From contig NZ_CP135918.1 of assembly GCF_032393985.1 (NCBI RefSeq), positions 3,038,001 through 3,102,000 on the forward strand: 64,000 nucleotides of DNA. The letters run 5' to 3'. Every line of letters starts with the position of its first letter. The first letter of the stretch is position 1. The notes below the pieces were generated by a model that saw only the letters and a program-made list of their open reading frames with translations, made no database searches and was not told the DNA's origin. The position numbers and the translations under genes are program-made. Positions 1-9,035 of this stretch are shown one piece after another. The stretch comes from Fischerella sp. JS2 (GTDB lineage: Bacteria > Cyanobacteriota > Cyanobacteriia > Cyanobacteriales > Nostocaceae).

Positions 1-4
1 CTTG

Positions 5-151
5 ACGGTGCGTTGTGCTGTGCGACAACAAACCCTACACGCAAATCAAACCGACGAAAAGCGCGTCCAGTAATCATATTAAACGATAAAATCTGCGGAT
101 TAATTAGCTCTCCCGTAAGGTACGTTGCGCTTTGCGACAACGCACCCTACC
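5..151. repeat. Pair of direct copies of a dispersed repeat
   Basis: Two similar stretches lie in the same orientation at about 5-37 and 118-151. Each has the form GGT(G/A)CGTTG..CTNTGCGACAAC followed by ..CCCTAC. The spacer is about 80 bases. This type of GC-richer, partly self-complementary repeat is common between cyanobacterial genes. No intact gene is visible in positions 1-208. Confidence 0.5.
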
Positions 152-208
152 AACTAACAGAACTCTTATGCACCAAATAGTTTCCCAATCCAAAATCCAA
201 AATGGTAT

Positions 209-236
209 AAAAAAACCCCGGCGTTAAGTACCGGGG
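209..236 (-). terminator. Rho-independent terminator of the small lipoprotein gene
   Basis: The plus strand has seven A, then CCCCGG, a 9-base loop and CCGGGG. Read on the minus strand this is a GC-rich hairpin followed by a T run. It lies 45 bases past the stop of the gene at 281-475. Confidence 0.8.
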
Positions 237-280
237 CGAAGAGGAGAAGTGTGAATGACGGTGAAAATTGCAGCTTACTG

Positions 281-475
281 TTAACAATCAGTTGAGTGCT
301 TAACCTCGGTTTTACCGTTATTCTGGCGCACCTCAACACGCGAACACTGACGCTGACCGCCTGAGGTGTACTCAGATGTACGTGTTTGCTGTACTTGCTC
401 ATTCTGTTGAGTGGTACAGCCTACTAAAATAGCGACTAGCATGTAAGGCAAAAGTTTGTTGAATAATCTATGCAT
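281..475 (-). CDS. Small putative lipoprotein, function unknown
   Basis: The reading frame is open from 568, but the start is placed at the internal ATG at 475. The protein then begins MHRLFNKLLPYML and runs into the lipobox LVGC at about residues 16-19, giving a 64-residue lipoprotein. The mature part is polar and glutamine/threonine-rich, with two cysteines near the C-terminus that could form a disulfide. A strong terminator follows at 209-236. The function is unknown. The longer start would put a polar segment before the signal peptide, which is unlikely. Confidence 0.6.
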   Translation of the reverse strand: MHRLFNKLLPYMLVAILVGCTTQQNEQVQQTRTSEYTSGGQRQCSRVEVRQNNGKTEVKHSTDC

Positions 476-710
476 GGACTGAGGTTGATACGAATCAGAT
501 AGGCGTGATTCTTCGGTTTCTAGACCAATTGAGCAATCAATAAAATTTAAATCTTTCTTATTCTTCACTCCTAAACAGCGATCGCATTGGTCTATATGAG
601 TATCTACAACTTGAGTGCTTGCCTTTCCAGAAAACTTACTATTTTTTTGCTGATACTGTAATCAGGAGACGATCTTCGAGAAGATGCTAAGTGTTTACGC
701 GCCCCACAAC

Positions 711-740
711 AAAAAAAACCCCGGTGAAACCAACCGAGGT
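711..740 (-). terminator. Rho-independent terminator downstream of psb34
   Basis: The minus strand reads ACCTCGGT, loop, ACCGGGGT, then eight T. It ends the psb34 transcript about 50 bases past its natural stop. The stem and loop closely resemble the terminator at 7692-7718. Confidence 0.8.
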
Positions 741-789
741 CAAGCAGAGAAGAACGAATGACAATAAGAGATATCGTGAGAAAAAAATC

Positions 790-960
790 TTAACTAACGC
801 TAAAACCAACCAAAACTAAAGCAGTCACAATTAAAGAAGCGAAAACAGCTTGGATAAGGTATTTGCGTTGTTCCCAAATTGCTCTTTACTCGGCATAGTA
901 CATCTTGGGTTCAGTTGCGTAGTTGTTGAGAACGCCGTCTTCATTCACAGTGGTGTACAT
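790..960 (-). pseudogene. psb34: Psb34 (ssl1498-family light-harvesting-like protein) with in-frame TAA
   Basis: Reading from ATG at 960 gives MYTTVNEDGVLNNYATEPKM, the characteristic N-terminus of the Hlip-like ssl1498/Psb34 family. This small thylakoid protein is associated with photosystem II assembly. The frame meets TAA at 886-888 (codon 25), where related proteins usually have the Tyr of an AEYP-like motif. It then continues without another stop through WEQRKYLIQAVFASLIV and a hydrophobic helix to the natural stop at 790-792, 56 codons in all. Promoter and terminator are both present. Either the gene has a recent nonsense mutation or the base is a sequencing error. The 24-residue product would lack the membrane helix. 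Confidence 0.75.
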
Positions 961-996
961 AGCTTGTTTTTTATATTTATTTTCCTTTATAAATAA

Positions 997-1024
997 ATAT
1001 AACAATTTTGTTACATAAGGTCAA
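997..1024 (-). promoter_or_regulatory. Probable sigma70-type promoter of psb34
   Basis: On the minus strand, TTGACC (1019-1024) is followed after 16 bases by TTATAT (997-1002). The predicted transcription start is about 30 bases before the psb34 ATG. The sequence fits the housekeeping consensus; activity is inferred. Confidence 0.5.
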
Positions 1025-1256
1025 TAAGACTTGACAAAAAAATCTGATATCTCTAAAAAGAGCCACCTATCAGAAAAAAGAGAGTCAGGTGATGAAGGTC
1101 TAATTCTCAATGGAACCCGCAAAATTGTTTGTAGCGTTTACAGTTGACGGATGAGCTTAAATATATAAAATCACTTTAAATTTTTTAATACTTGAATGCT
1201 GCTCATCGTTTAATCTACTACTAAATATATTTCACGTAGGAAATGTTAAAAAACAT

Positions 1257-2336
1257 ATGGCAAAATGCAAGCGTATTGGCATTCTTACTAGTGGAGGAGA
1301 TTGCTCTGGTTTAAATGCAGCCATCAGAGCTGTTGTCCATTGTGCTTGTGGAAAAGGTTGGGAAGTACTAGGAATTCGTCAAGCAACTCTGGGGTTAATG
1401 GCGCGTCCACCGCAATTTATCAAACTGGAAATCGACCAAGTTGACCCACTGTTAACTTCTGGTGGAACAATGTTAGGAACTACCAACAAAGGTGATCCTT
1501 TTGCTTTTCCTATGCTTGATGGCAGTATATGTGATCGCTCTGAAGAAATCATTGCAGGCTACCATCAACTAGGTTTAGATGCTTTGATTGGGATTGGTGG
1601 CGATGGTAGCTTGGCGATTCTGCGTCGCTTAGCCCAACAAGGCGGTATTAATTTAGTGGGTATTCCCAAAACAATTGATAATGATATTGGGATTACCGAA
1701 CATGCGATCGGTTTTGATACGGCAGTTAACATTGCCACAGAAGCACTTGATCGCTTACATTTTACTGCTGCATCTCACAGTCGAGTCATGATTTTAGAAG
1801 TCATGGGTCGTGATGCGGGACATATAGCCATTGCTGCGGGAATTGCTGGGGGAGCAGATGTGATTTTAATTCCAGAAATTCCTTACACGATTGACCAAAT
1901 TTGCTCTCAAATTAAACAGCGCCAAGACCAAGGCAAAAACTATTGTTTAATTATTGTTTCAGAAGCGGTTCGTACTCAAGACGGTGAAACTCTCACAATG
2001 ACAAATCGTTTGGGTCAATGTCGATATGGTGGTATAGGTCAATACTTAGCCGATCAACTTAGTGATCGCATTGGTGTAGAAACTCGAGTCACAGTCTTAG
2101 GACACATCCAACGTGGTGGAACCGCTTCACCACTAGATCGACTTGTGGCAGCTGCCTTTGGTGTAGCTGCGGTAAATCTTATAGACAAAGGTAAATATGA
2201 CTACATGGTAACATGGCAAAATCGCCAGGTTATTAGTGTGCCAATTACTGAGGCGATCGCTCAATATAGAGCTGTCAACCCAGAGGATACTTTAGTGAAA
2301 ACTGCTCGTGGTTTGGGTATTTATTTAGGAGATTGA
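1257..2336 (+). CDS. pfkA: 6-phosphofructokinase
   Basis: Catalyses phosphorylation of fructose 6-phosphate to fructose 1,6-bisphosphate, the committed step of glycolysis. The 359-residue protein has the family's motifs in order: GGDCSGLNAAIR near residues 13-24, GGDG at 114-117, PKTIDND at 137-143 and GRDAGH at 185-190. Gly in GGDG is the residue seen in ATP-using enzymes (PPi-using ones have GGDD). The Lys of PKTIDND is instead the form found in the group III and PPi-type lineage, so the phosphoryl donor should be called ATP with some caution. It is transcribed alone; the preceding 300 bases are AT-rich. Confidence 0.95.
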   Translation: MAKCKRIGILTSGGDCSGLNAAIRAVVHCACGKGWEVLGIRQATLGLMARPPQFIKLEIDQVDPLLTSGGTMLGTTNKGDPFAFPMLDGSICDRSEEIIAGYHQLGLDALIGIGGDGSLAILRRLAQQGGINLVGIPKTIDNDIGITEHAIGFDTAVNIATEALDRLHFTAASHSRVMILEVMGRDAGHIAIAAGIAGGADVILIPEIPYTIDQICSQIKQRQDQGKNYCLIIVSEAVRTQDGETLTMTNRLGQCRYGGIGQYLADQLSDRIGVETRVTVLGHIQRGGTASPLDRLVAAAFGVAAVNLIDKGKYDYMVTWQNRQVISVPITEAIAQYRAVNPEDTLVKTARGLGIYLGD

Positions 2337-2366
2337 CATTGTTAAGGGATATTGAAAAAACTCATT

Positions 2367-3044
2367 TTACGATACACTCGGGTCATCATTAGGTTTGAGC
2401 TGACGTAAAATCTCTTGAATTCGTTCTACCTGTCGAGGTTTATTTTGAGCTTTAAAAGCACTCAATGCTTTTTCTAAAGATGCGATCGCTTCTTCGCGTT
2501 TACCAACTTCCCAAAGCGCTTGAGCTAAATTAGTCAGTGCATCACCATAATTGGGATTAATTGCTAGTGCTTTATTATATTCTGCGATCGCTGCTTCCCA
2601 TTGTTCTTGACTGGCAAAAACAAGTCCAATACCATTGTGTGCAAGGGCATATTTAGAGTCTAAGCGAATTGCTTCTTGATATTGTTTAATTGCCTCGTCT
2701 TTTCTCTCCTGACGAAATAGGACATTACCTAACTGGTAATAGCCAAAAGCATCTTTGGGATACTTCTTAATGAATTTCCGTAAATTATCTTCTGCACCAG
2801 CTAAATCACCTTGGCTAAATAAAGTATTTGCTGTTCTTATTAGTTGCGATCGCTCTTGTTGTCCACTGTTACCATCGGAAAATTGCGCCAGTAATTGCTC
2901 CTGAGTGTGTTGTTTAGTAGTACCAGGATTACGTATCTGTGCAAAAGCAAACTCAGAAGTACTTGTGACAAGCAAAAGACCCAGCGTCGAGTAACAAGCA
3001 GTTTGAGCCAATCTTGGCTGCAAAGAATTTTTTGGCTTCATCAC
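2367..3044 (-). CDS. Exported TPR-repeat protein
   Basis: A 225-residue protein with an N-terminal signal peptide (hydrophobic core at about 17-30, likely cleavage after FAFA at 35). After a Gln-rich linker come about four tetratricopeptide repeats over residues 67-200, with typical A-N-L-G-Y-A-P spacing such as YYQLGNVLFRQ and LAHNGIGLVFASQ. TPR arrays are protein-interaction scaffolds. Location after export (periplasm or thylakoid lumen) and partner are not shown by the sequence. It is convergent with pfkA, 30 bases apart. Confidence 0.8.
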   Translation of the reverse strand: MMKPKNSLQPRLAQTACYSTLGLLLVTSTSEFAFAQIRNPGTTKQHTQEQLLAQFSDGNSGQQERSQLIRTANTLFSQGDLAGAEDNLRKFIKKYPKDAFGYYQLGNVLFRQERKDEAIKQYQEAIRLDSKYALAHNGIGLVFASQEQWEAAIAEYNKALAINPNYGDALTNLAQALWEVGKREEAIASLEKALSAFKAQNKPRQVERIQEILRQLKPNDDPSVS

Positions 3045-3211
3045 GCAGTAATTTTTGTATTATTTGGGATTTATATCTATATAAATAAATATCTTAACAA
3101 TTTTCCAATCTCTACTTTTGTCTCTGCGTTATCTGCGCCTCTGCGGTTAAATAAATTACTTTTTAACCATAGAGACGCAGGCAGAGGACACAAAGTCAAA
3201 GCTTAGCAGTG

Positions 3212-5182
<1,971 letters not shown>

Positions 5183-5378
5183 AATTGCTTAAATGGTGTT
5201 CTGGAAACTATTGTGTATGCAGATTTACCACAAATGTTTTGATTGTCATGAAGATTGATGGAAAATGCAAGGATATTCAACCTGTTCCCCATTTCCTGAC
5301 CTCCACGAATGAATTGAATTTTGTGCAACTACTCATGAAACCACCCTAAAATAAACATAAATCAAGGGGGCATTACTT

Positions 5379-6107
5379 ATGTCTGAGCCTAGTACTATAC
5401 AGATTATCTTTGATGAAAATTCAGACGCAAAAGTTTTCTTTCCTCCCGGCGATTTATGGAGTGACGAACCACCTTCGGAAAGTGATCTACACCGCGAGCA
5501 AATCGAACTGTTAATTAATATCCTGAAATTGTGGTGGCGAGAACGCCAGGATTTTTACGCTTCTGGCAATTTGATAGTTTACTATAGCCCCAACCAGAAA
5601 AAGTCAGAGGATTTTCGTGACCCTGATTTTTTTGTGGTTTTGGGAACCGAAAAAAAAGACCGTAAAAGTTGGGTCGTCTGGTAAGAAGAAGGTAAATATC
5701 CTAACTTAATTATTGAAATTTTATCTGACTCTACTGCTGCTGTTGACAAGGGCTTTAAAAAACAACTTTATCAAGAGACTTTTCACACTCCTGATTACTT
5801 CTGGTTCGAGCTTGTTACACAAGAATTCCAGGGATTTCACTTGCTTGATGGCAAATATCAAGAAATCCAACCCACCCCTGATGGTAAATTATGGAGTCAG
5901 TAACTAGAACTTTATTTGGGAGTGTATGAAGGCAAATTACGTTACTTTACACCTGAACATAAATTAATACCTGCTGCTGAAGAACTAGCTGAACAAGAAA
6001 AATTACGCGCCCAACAAGCCGAAGAACGCTTACAACAAACAGAGCAAGAATTATCTAGACTCCGGGAGATTTTACGCTCTCAAGGAATAGATCCTGAGCA
6101 GATTTAG
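5379..6107 (+). pseudogene. Uma2-family (DUF820) endonuclease-fold gene with two in-frame TAA codons
   Basis: One continuous frame covers the whole family length (about 242 codons) from ATG 5379, preceded by AAGGGGG, to TAG at 6105-6107. It is cut by TAA at 5682-5684 after SWVVW and by TAA at 5901-5903 after KLWSQ. Family landmarks lie on both sides of the stops: DPDFFVVLG, then YPNLIIEILS and TPDYFWFELV, LELYLGVYEG, and a glutamine/glutamate-rich coiled-coil tail. Intact relatives commonly have Q or E at the stop positions, so CAA or GAA to TAA changes are likely. Uma2 proteins are abundant in cyanobacteria, with a PD-(D/E)XK-like fold and unknown role. This copy is probably dead. Confidence 0.75.
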
Positions 6108-6418
6108 GAATACGTTAGGAATACGAACCAAATAAAATACACAACTCCTCCTCTCTCTTTTTGTTATATGTTGGGTCTCGTAAACTCGACCTAATCTACA
6201 AAATTTCACACACAATTTTAGGCGTTTTAGTCCATTAGAGTTAGTTAAGAGATAGGATTTTTGGTTGGCTAAAGGTATCAGGTAATTAGCTAAAGAATAT
6301 ATATTTCAGTGATCGCCTGATTTCTCAAATACAAAAAAGTGGTATCGCTCACATGCTTTGCTTTATTTTTATCACTTATTACTATCGTTTAGGCTGGCAA
6401 TGAGTTCAATTACATAGT
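6108..6418. other. Intergenic stretch, no gene seen
   Basis: About 310 AT-rich bases between the Uma2 pseudogene and the convergent exported-protein gene. No start-and-ribosome-site combination, hairpin or RNA gene was recognised. Confidence 0.5.
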
Positions 6419-6889
6419 TTACTGTTCTAGAGGTGAACTTGGGGAATCCAATAGAATTTCCTGTCGCGGTTCTCGTACCTCCCACTGACACCTTCTTTCA
6501 TTCGCTTGGTTGTAATTAATTGCCATTGTAAAATTGCGGGATTGGACGCTGTTGTTGCGGAGATTTACGATCGCTTGAGTGTAATTACCTCCTGCAATTG
6601 CTGTCCATTGCAACACATTTGTCGCATTAGGTTGATCGGGAATAAAACGCATTTTATACCTAACTCGCTCTAGGGAATCACCAGGGCGGACGAAAACTAA
6701 ACCCTGAACAATATCTGCTGCCCGTTCCAGGAGATCAGCAGAAATAAAGCTACAACTGTTAGGGGTATCTCCTTTAACTAAAGCTAGGTAAGGGCGATCG
6801 CGTAAAGACTCTACTTGTTGAGCTTGAACCCCAAGGTTGGAGGAAAAAATCAGGGTAATAGGCAGGATCAGAAAAACAGCTTTTCTCAT
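6419..6889 (-). CDS. Exported protein of unknown function
   Basis: The start is placed at the Met encoded at 6889 (MRKAVFLILPITLIF), which leaves a clean signal peptide ending near VQA-QQ. The frame itself opens four codons earlier, at 6901. The mature part of about 130 residues has two cysteines (NSCSF and RRCQW), probably a disulfide, and a beta-rich pattern, with no motif I recognise. It ends in a short Ser/Pro tail. Probably periplasmic or secreted. Confidence 0.65.
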   Translation of the reverse strand: MRKAVFLILPITLIFSSNLGVQAQQVESLRDRPYLALVKGDTPNSCSFISADLLERAADIVQGLVFVRPGDSLERVRYKMRFIPDQPNATNVLQWTAIAGGNYTQAIVNLRNNSVQSRNFTMAINYNQANERRCQWEVREPRQEILLDSPSSPLEQ

Positions 6890-7071
6890 AGTTAAGTTCA
6901 AAATTTAACTAAAAATAAATTTCCCTTAATTCTGAGAATAGCTCAAGCGTATGCTGCTGTTGTGTAATACACTCTTTGATAGATTTGTAGGCCACAGTAA
7001 CTCCACCTTGCTTAATTGGTAACACTGAGAATAATTTTCCTCCCCAAAATCGCTTAGGGAACTAAATCTTT

Positions 7072-7268
7072 CCCCCGTTCACGGCTACAGTGTACACAGA
7101 AGTCGGAAAAACCTGATTCAAATTAACTCGAAAAGCTCAAAATCATAACCTCACCCCGCCCTAGCAGGTACCCCTCTGGTGAACTCGCGGAGAGGGGCTG
7201 TTCTTGTGAGGTTTTTCGAGGTTTAGGGTGATTCGATCATTTGTGTGTACCGTAGCCCGTGAACGGAG
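7072..7268. repeat. Nested inverted-repeat element (MITE-like)
   Basis: Outer arms of about 24 bases (7075-7098 and 7242-7266, both reading about CCGTTCACGG(G)CTAC..TACACA when oriented) enclose a middle pair AACCTCAC/GTGAGGTT (7147-7154 and 7206-7213) and an inner pair CCCCTCT/AGAGGGG (7171-7177 and 7191-7197). No open reading frame spans it. The bases just outside the right arm (about 7273-7299, GGGGGGTTAATTYGACTTTTGC) recur at 32700-32724. Confidence 0.6.
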
Positions 7269-7530
7269 GAATTAAGGGGGGTTAATTCGACTTTTGCAAG
7301 AGGTCTATTGATACGCTGGAACAAACTCAGTAAAAAGAGTTGTATTACACAGTTTGCAGTAATTCTTTAGACATACTTTCTGCTTGCTACAAATCAACTT
7401 GTCTTGATCAAGTTCATCCTATAGACATTCAACAAAATAATCTTTTCAGCAGATGGGAAGCACTCAGCACTAATCATATGATTAAAGCATTAATTCTTAC
7501 TTAATTACTAAAACACAAAAGGAGCTTTAT

Positions 7531-7602
7531 ATGCTTGCTGCTGTTATATTTTTTGCTAGTTACGCTGTAATATCTACACTCTTTATTTCTACTGTTGAAT
7601 AA
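7531..7602 (+). CDS. 23-residue hydrophobic mini-protein, unknown
   Basis: ATG at 7531 is preceded by AAAGGAGC at good spacing and followed by 23 codons (MLAAVIFFASYAVISTLFI and STVE, then TAA). This is one transmembrane helix with a short acidic end. A strong terminator lies 90 bases downstream (7692-7718). The pattern fits the very small membrane subunits of photosynthetic or NDH complexes, but I cannot match it to a named one (not PetL, PetN, PsbM, PsaM or Psb30 by sequence). It could instead be part of a small RNA. Confidence 0.45.
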   Translation: MLAAVIFFASYAVISTLFISTVE

Positions 7603-7691
7603 CAAAACAAAAACTTTTCTTATCATCCTGTTGCTTTAAGTGTGAGGTAGGACTTTCTATTGCTTGTATCGTTATTCGTACTTCTCTGTAT

Positions 7692-7718
7692 CCTCGGTTG
7701 GTTTCACCGAGGTTTTTT
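7692..7718 (+). terminator. Rho-independent terminator
   Basis: CCTCGGT, loop TGGTTTC, ACCGAGG, then six T. It ends the transcript that carries the 23-codon ORF. The stem-loop is nearly the same as the psb34 terminator at 711-740. Confidence 0.85.
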
Positions 7719-7813
7719 ATGGAGTAGGTATATAGCTAATGGGGAAGCAGTGCGTGTTTCCCCATGAGTAACTGATATTCGCCTTTGCTGGGTGGAGACA
7801 TCACCCGTAGAAA

Positions 7814-8047
7814 TTACCTTGGATAAATATGGAGTCTAGGCGCTACGCCTGGATTGACAATAGCTGCTAGTTCTTCAGAAGATAGTTTGCTCAGTTCAGT
7901 TTCTAATTCTTCGATTGTGAAGTGATAGCCACGCTCTTGAGCAATCTTAATAAAGCCTTCTGGATCAGATGCTGCTTTGAGTCTTTCTTTTAAGACTTGA
8001 TCTTGTTTAACTGCTTTGAAAAGTTGGGCTGCATGTTTTTGTGACAT
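7814..8047 (-). CDS. Nif11-family leader-type peptide
   Basis: A 77-residue protein of the Nif11 domain family. It has an N-terminal SQKHAAQLFKAVKQD helix, then LKERLKAASDPEGFIKIAQE and GYHFTIEELETELSKLSSEEL, the two signature segments of the domain. The C-terminus is only IVNPGVAPRLHIYPR and has no Cys/Ser/Thr-rich core, so it is not a typical lanthipeptide or azole precursor. No modification enzyme or exporter is nearby. Family members were first named for nif loci, but many are free-standing and uncharacterised. Confidence 0.8.
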   Translation of the reverse strand: MSQKHAAQLFKAVKQDQVLKERLKAASDPEGFIKIAQERGYHFTIEELETELSKLSSEELAAIVNPGVAPRLHIYPR

Positions 8048-8340
8048 GAAAGTTTATCTCCTGTTTGAAATATCAGATTTGAATGTAGTTATTTAACTTT
8101 TGTGGTTTCACCAAATCCAGCTAAAGTCGCTGCTAACTAAAGTCATATACTTCAATCTTGAACTAAGGAGAAGAATGTCTTATTGAATTTGACAAAAAAA
8201 TATAAGTTTCCAGCGATCGCTCTCTTCAGCAATTGGGTACAGTTAAACGCCACAAGAGTCGCACCATTAGCTAGAGGCGGTAAAAGAGCTGATTTTCTAG
8301 AATGACACTTATGTTGTCAGGATAAAACAGGCGAGTTAAA

Positions 8341-8892
8341 ATGCAGATTTTGCAATTTTTCAACCGACAAAAACATGCAAACTTTACCTTTGTATTTAGT
8401 CAGATATTAGCTTTAGGAGTAAGTGCTAGTGTTTTACTCCACAGCACCAATGTTAATGCTGCTGAACAAGTTGTTTTAAAGTATGGTAAGTTCCAAGGGG
8501 TAGTTTCTGTGAAAGAATTAAATCAGTTTGTGGAAACTGGCAAGACTACACCCGTACTCCAAGCTTATTTACAAGCAGCTCAACAAAACCCTTCCGTTGC
8601 TCGCAAAGCACTCACAGCAGGAATCAAAGCTGATCGTGCCTTTTTAAATTCCTTGCTGTCTAGCTGGGCGGGGCCAATCTTGGTTAGCCAAATTGGTGAA
8701 GTGATTCATCCTCCGGAAAAACAATTAGATGAACAGGGGCTACGGACAGCTTTGAGTACATCTATTAATCAAAGTGGTGAAGTCACTCTATTAGGAGCAA
8801 TTCGCAATTATCCAGGCGCTTCTGTTGAAATTGAGGGAGATCGTCTCATCGAAGTTTATCAACGACTAAGCCAATTTGCGAAAAGTTTTTAA
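8341..8892 (+). CDS. DUF1400 (alpha/beta-hydrolase-associated) exported protein
   Basis: A 183-residue protein with a long signal peptide (cleavage probably near NVNA-AEQ, residue 41). The mature part has the layout of DUF1400: VVLKYGKFQGVVSVKELNQF, a helical region with TPVLQAYL, and the end GEVTLLGAIRNYPG..RL. DUF1400 often precedes an alpha/beta hydrolase domain in cyanobacteria; here it stands alone. A hairpin repeat follows 34 bases after the stop. Confidence 0.75.
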   Translation: MQILQFFNRQKHANFTFVFSQILALGVSASVLLHSTNVNAAEQVVLKYGKFQGVVSVKELNQFVETGKTTPVLQAYLQAAQQNPSVARKALTAGIKADRAFLNSLLSSWAGPILVSQIGEVIHPPEKQLDEQGLRTALSTSINQSGEVTLLGAIRNYPGASVEIEGDRLIEVYQRLSQFAKSF

Positions 8893-8925
8893 CTTAGATG
8901 CACCTGCTTCAATCAGTTAACAGTT

Positions 8926-8952
8926 AACAGTGATCAGTTATTGATCACTGTT
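8926..8952. repeat. Dispersed hairpin, copy 1
   Basis: AACAGTGATCA, loop GTTAT, TGATCACTGTT: an 11-bp perfect stem. A near-identical hairpin with the same loop is at 14709-14735. Both lie just downstream of a plus-strand gene. No T run follows, so termination is uncertain. Confidence 0.7.
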
Positions 8953-9035
8953 GACTGTGAAAGTGGGTTTTGGTTATGAGCCAGCTATTTATTTGAGGGC
9001 GGGATTTTGGGCTAATGAAAACTATCAAACTCACG

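Noticed and set aside
1030-1060. TTGACA on the plus strand upstream of pfkA
   Set aside because: No matching -10 element at suitable spacing, so no promoter was called.
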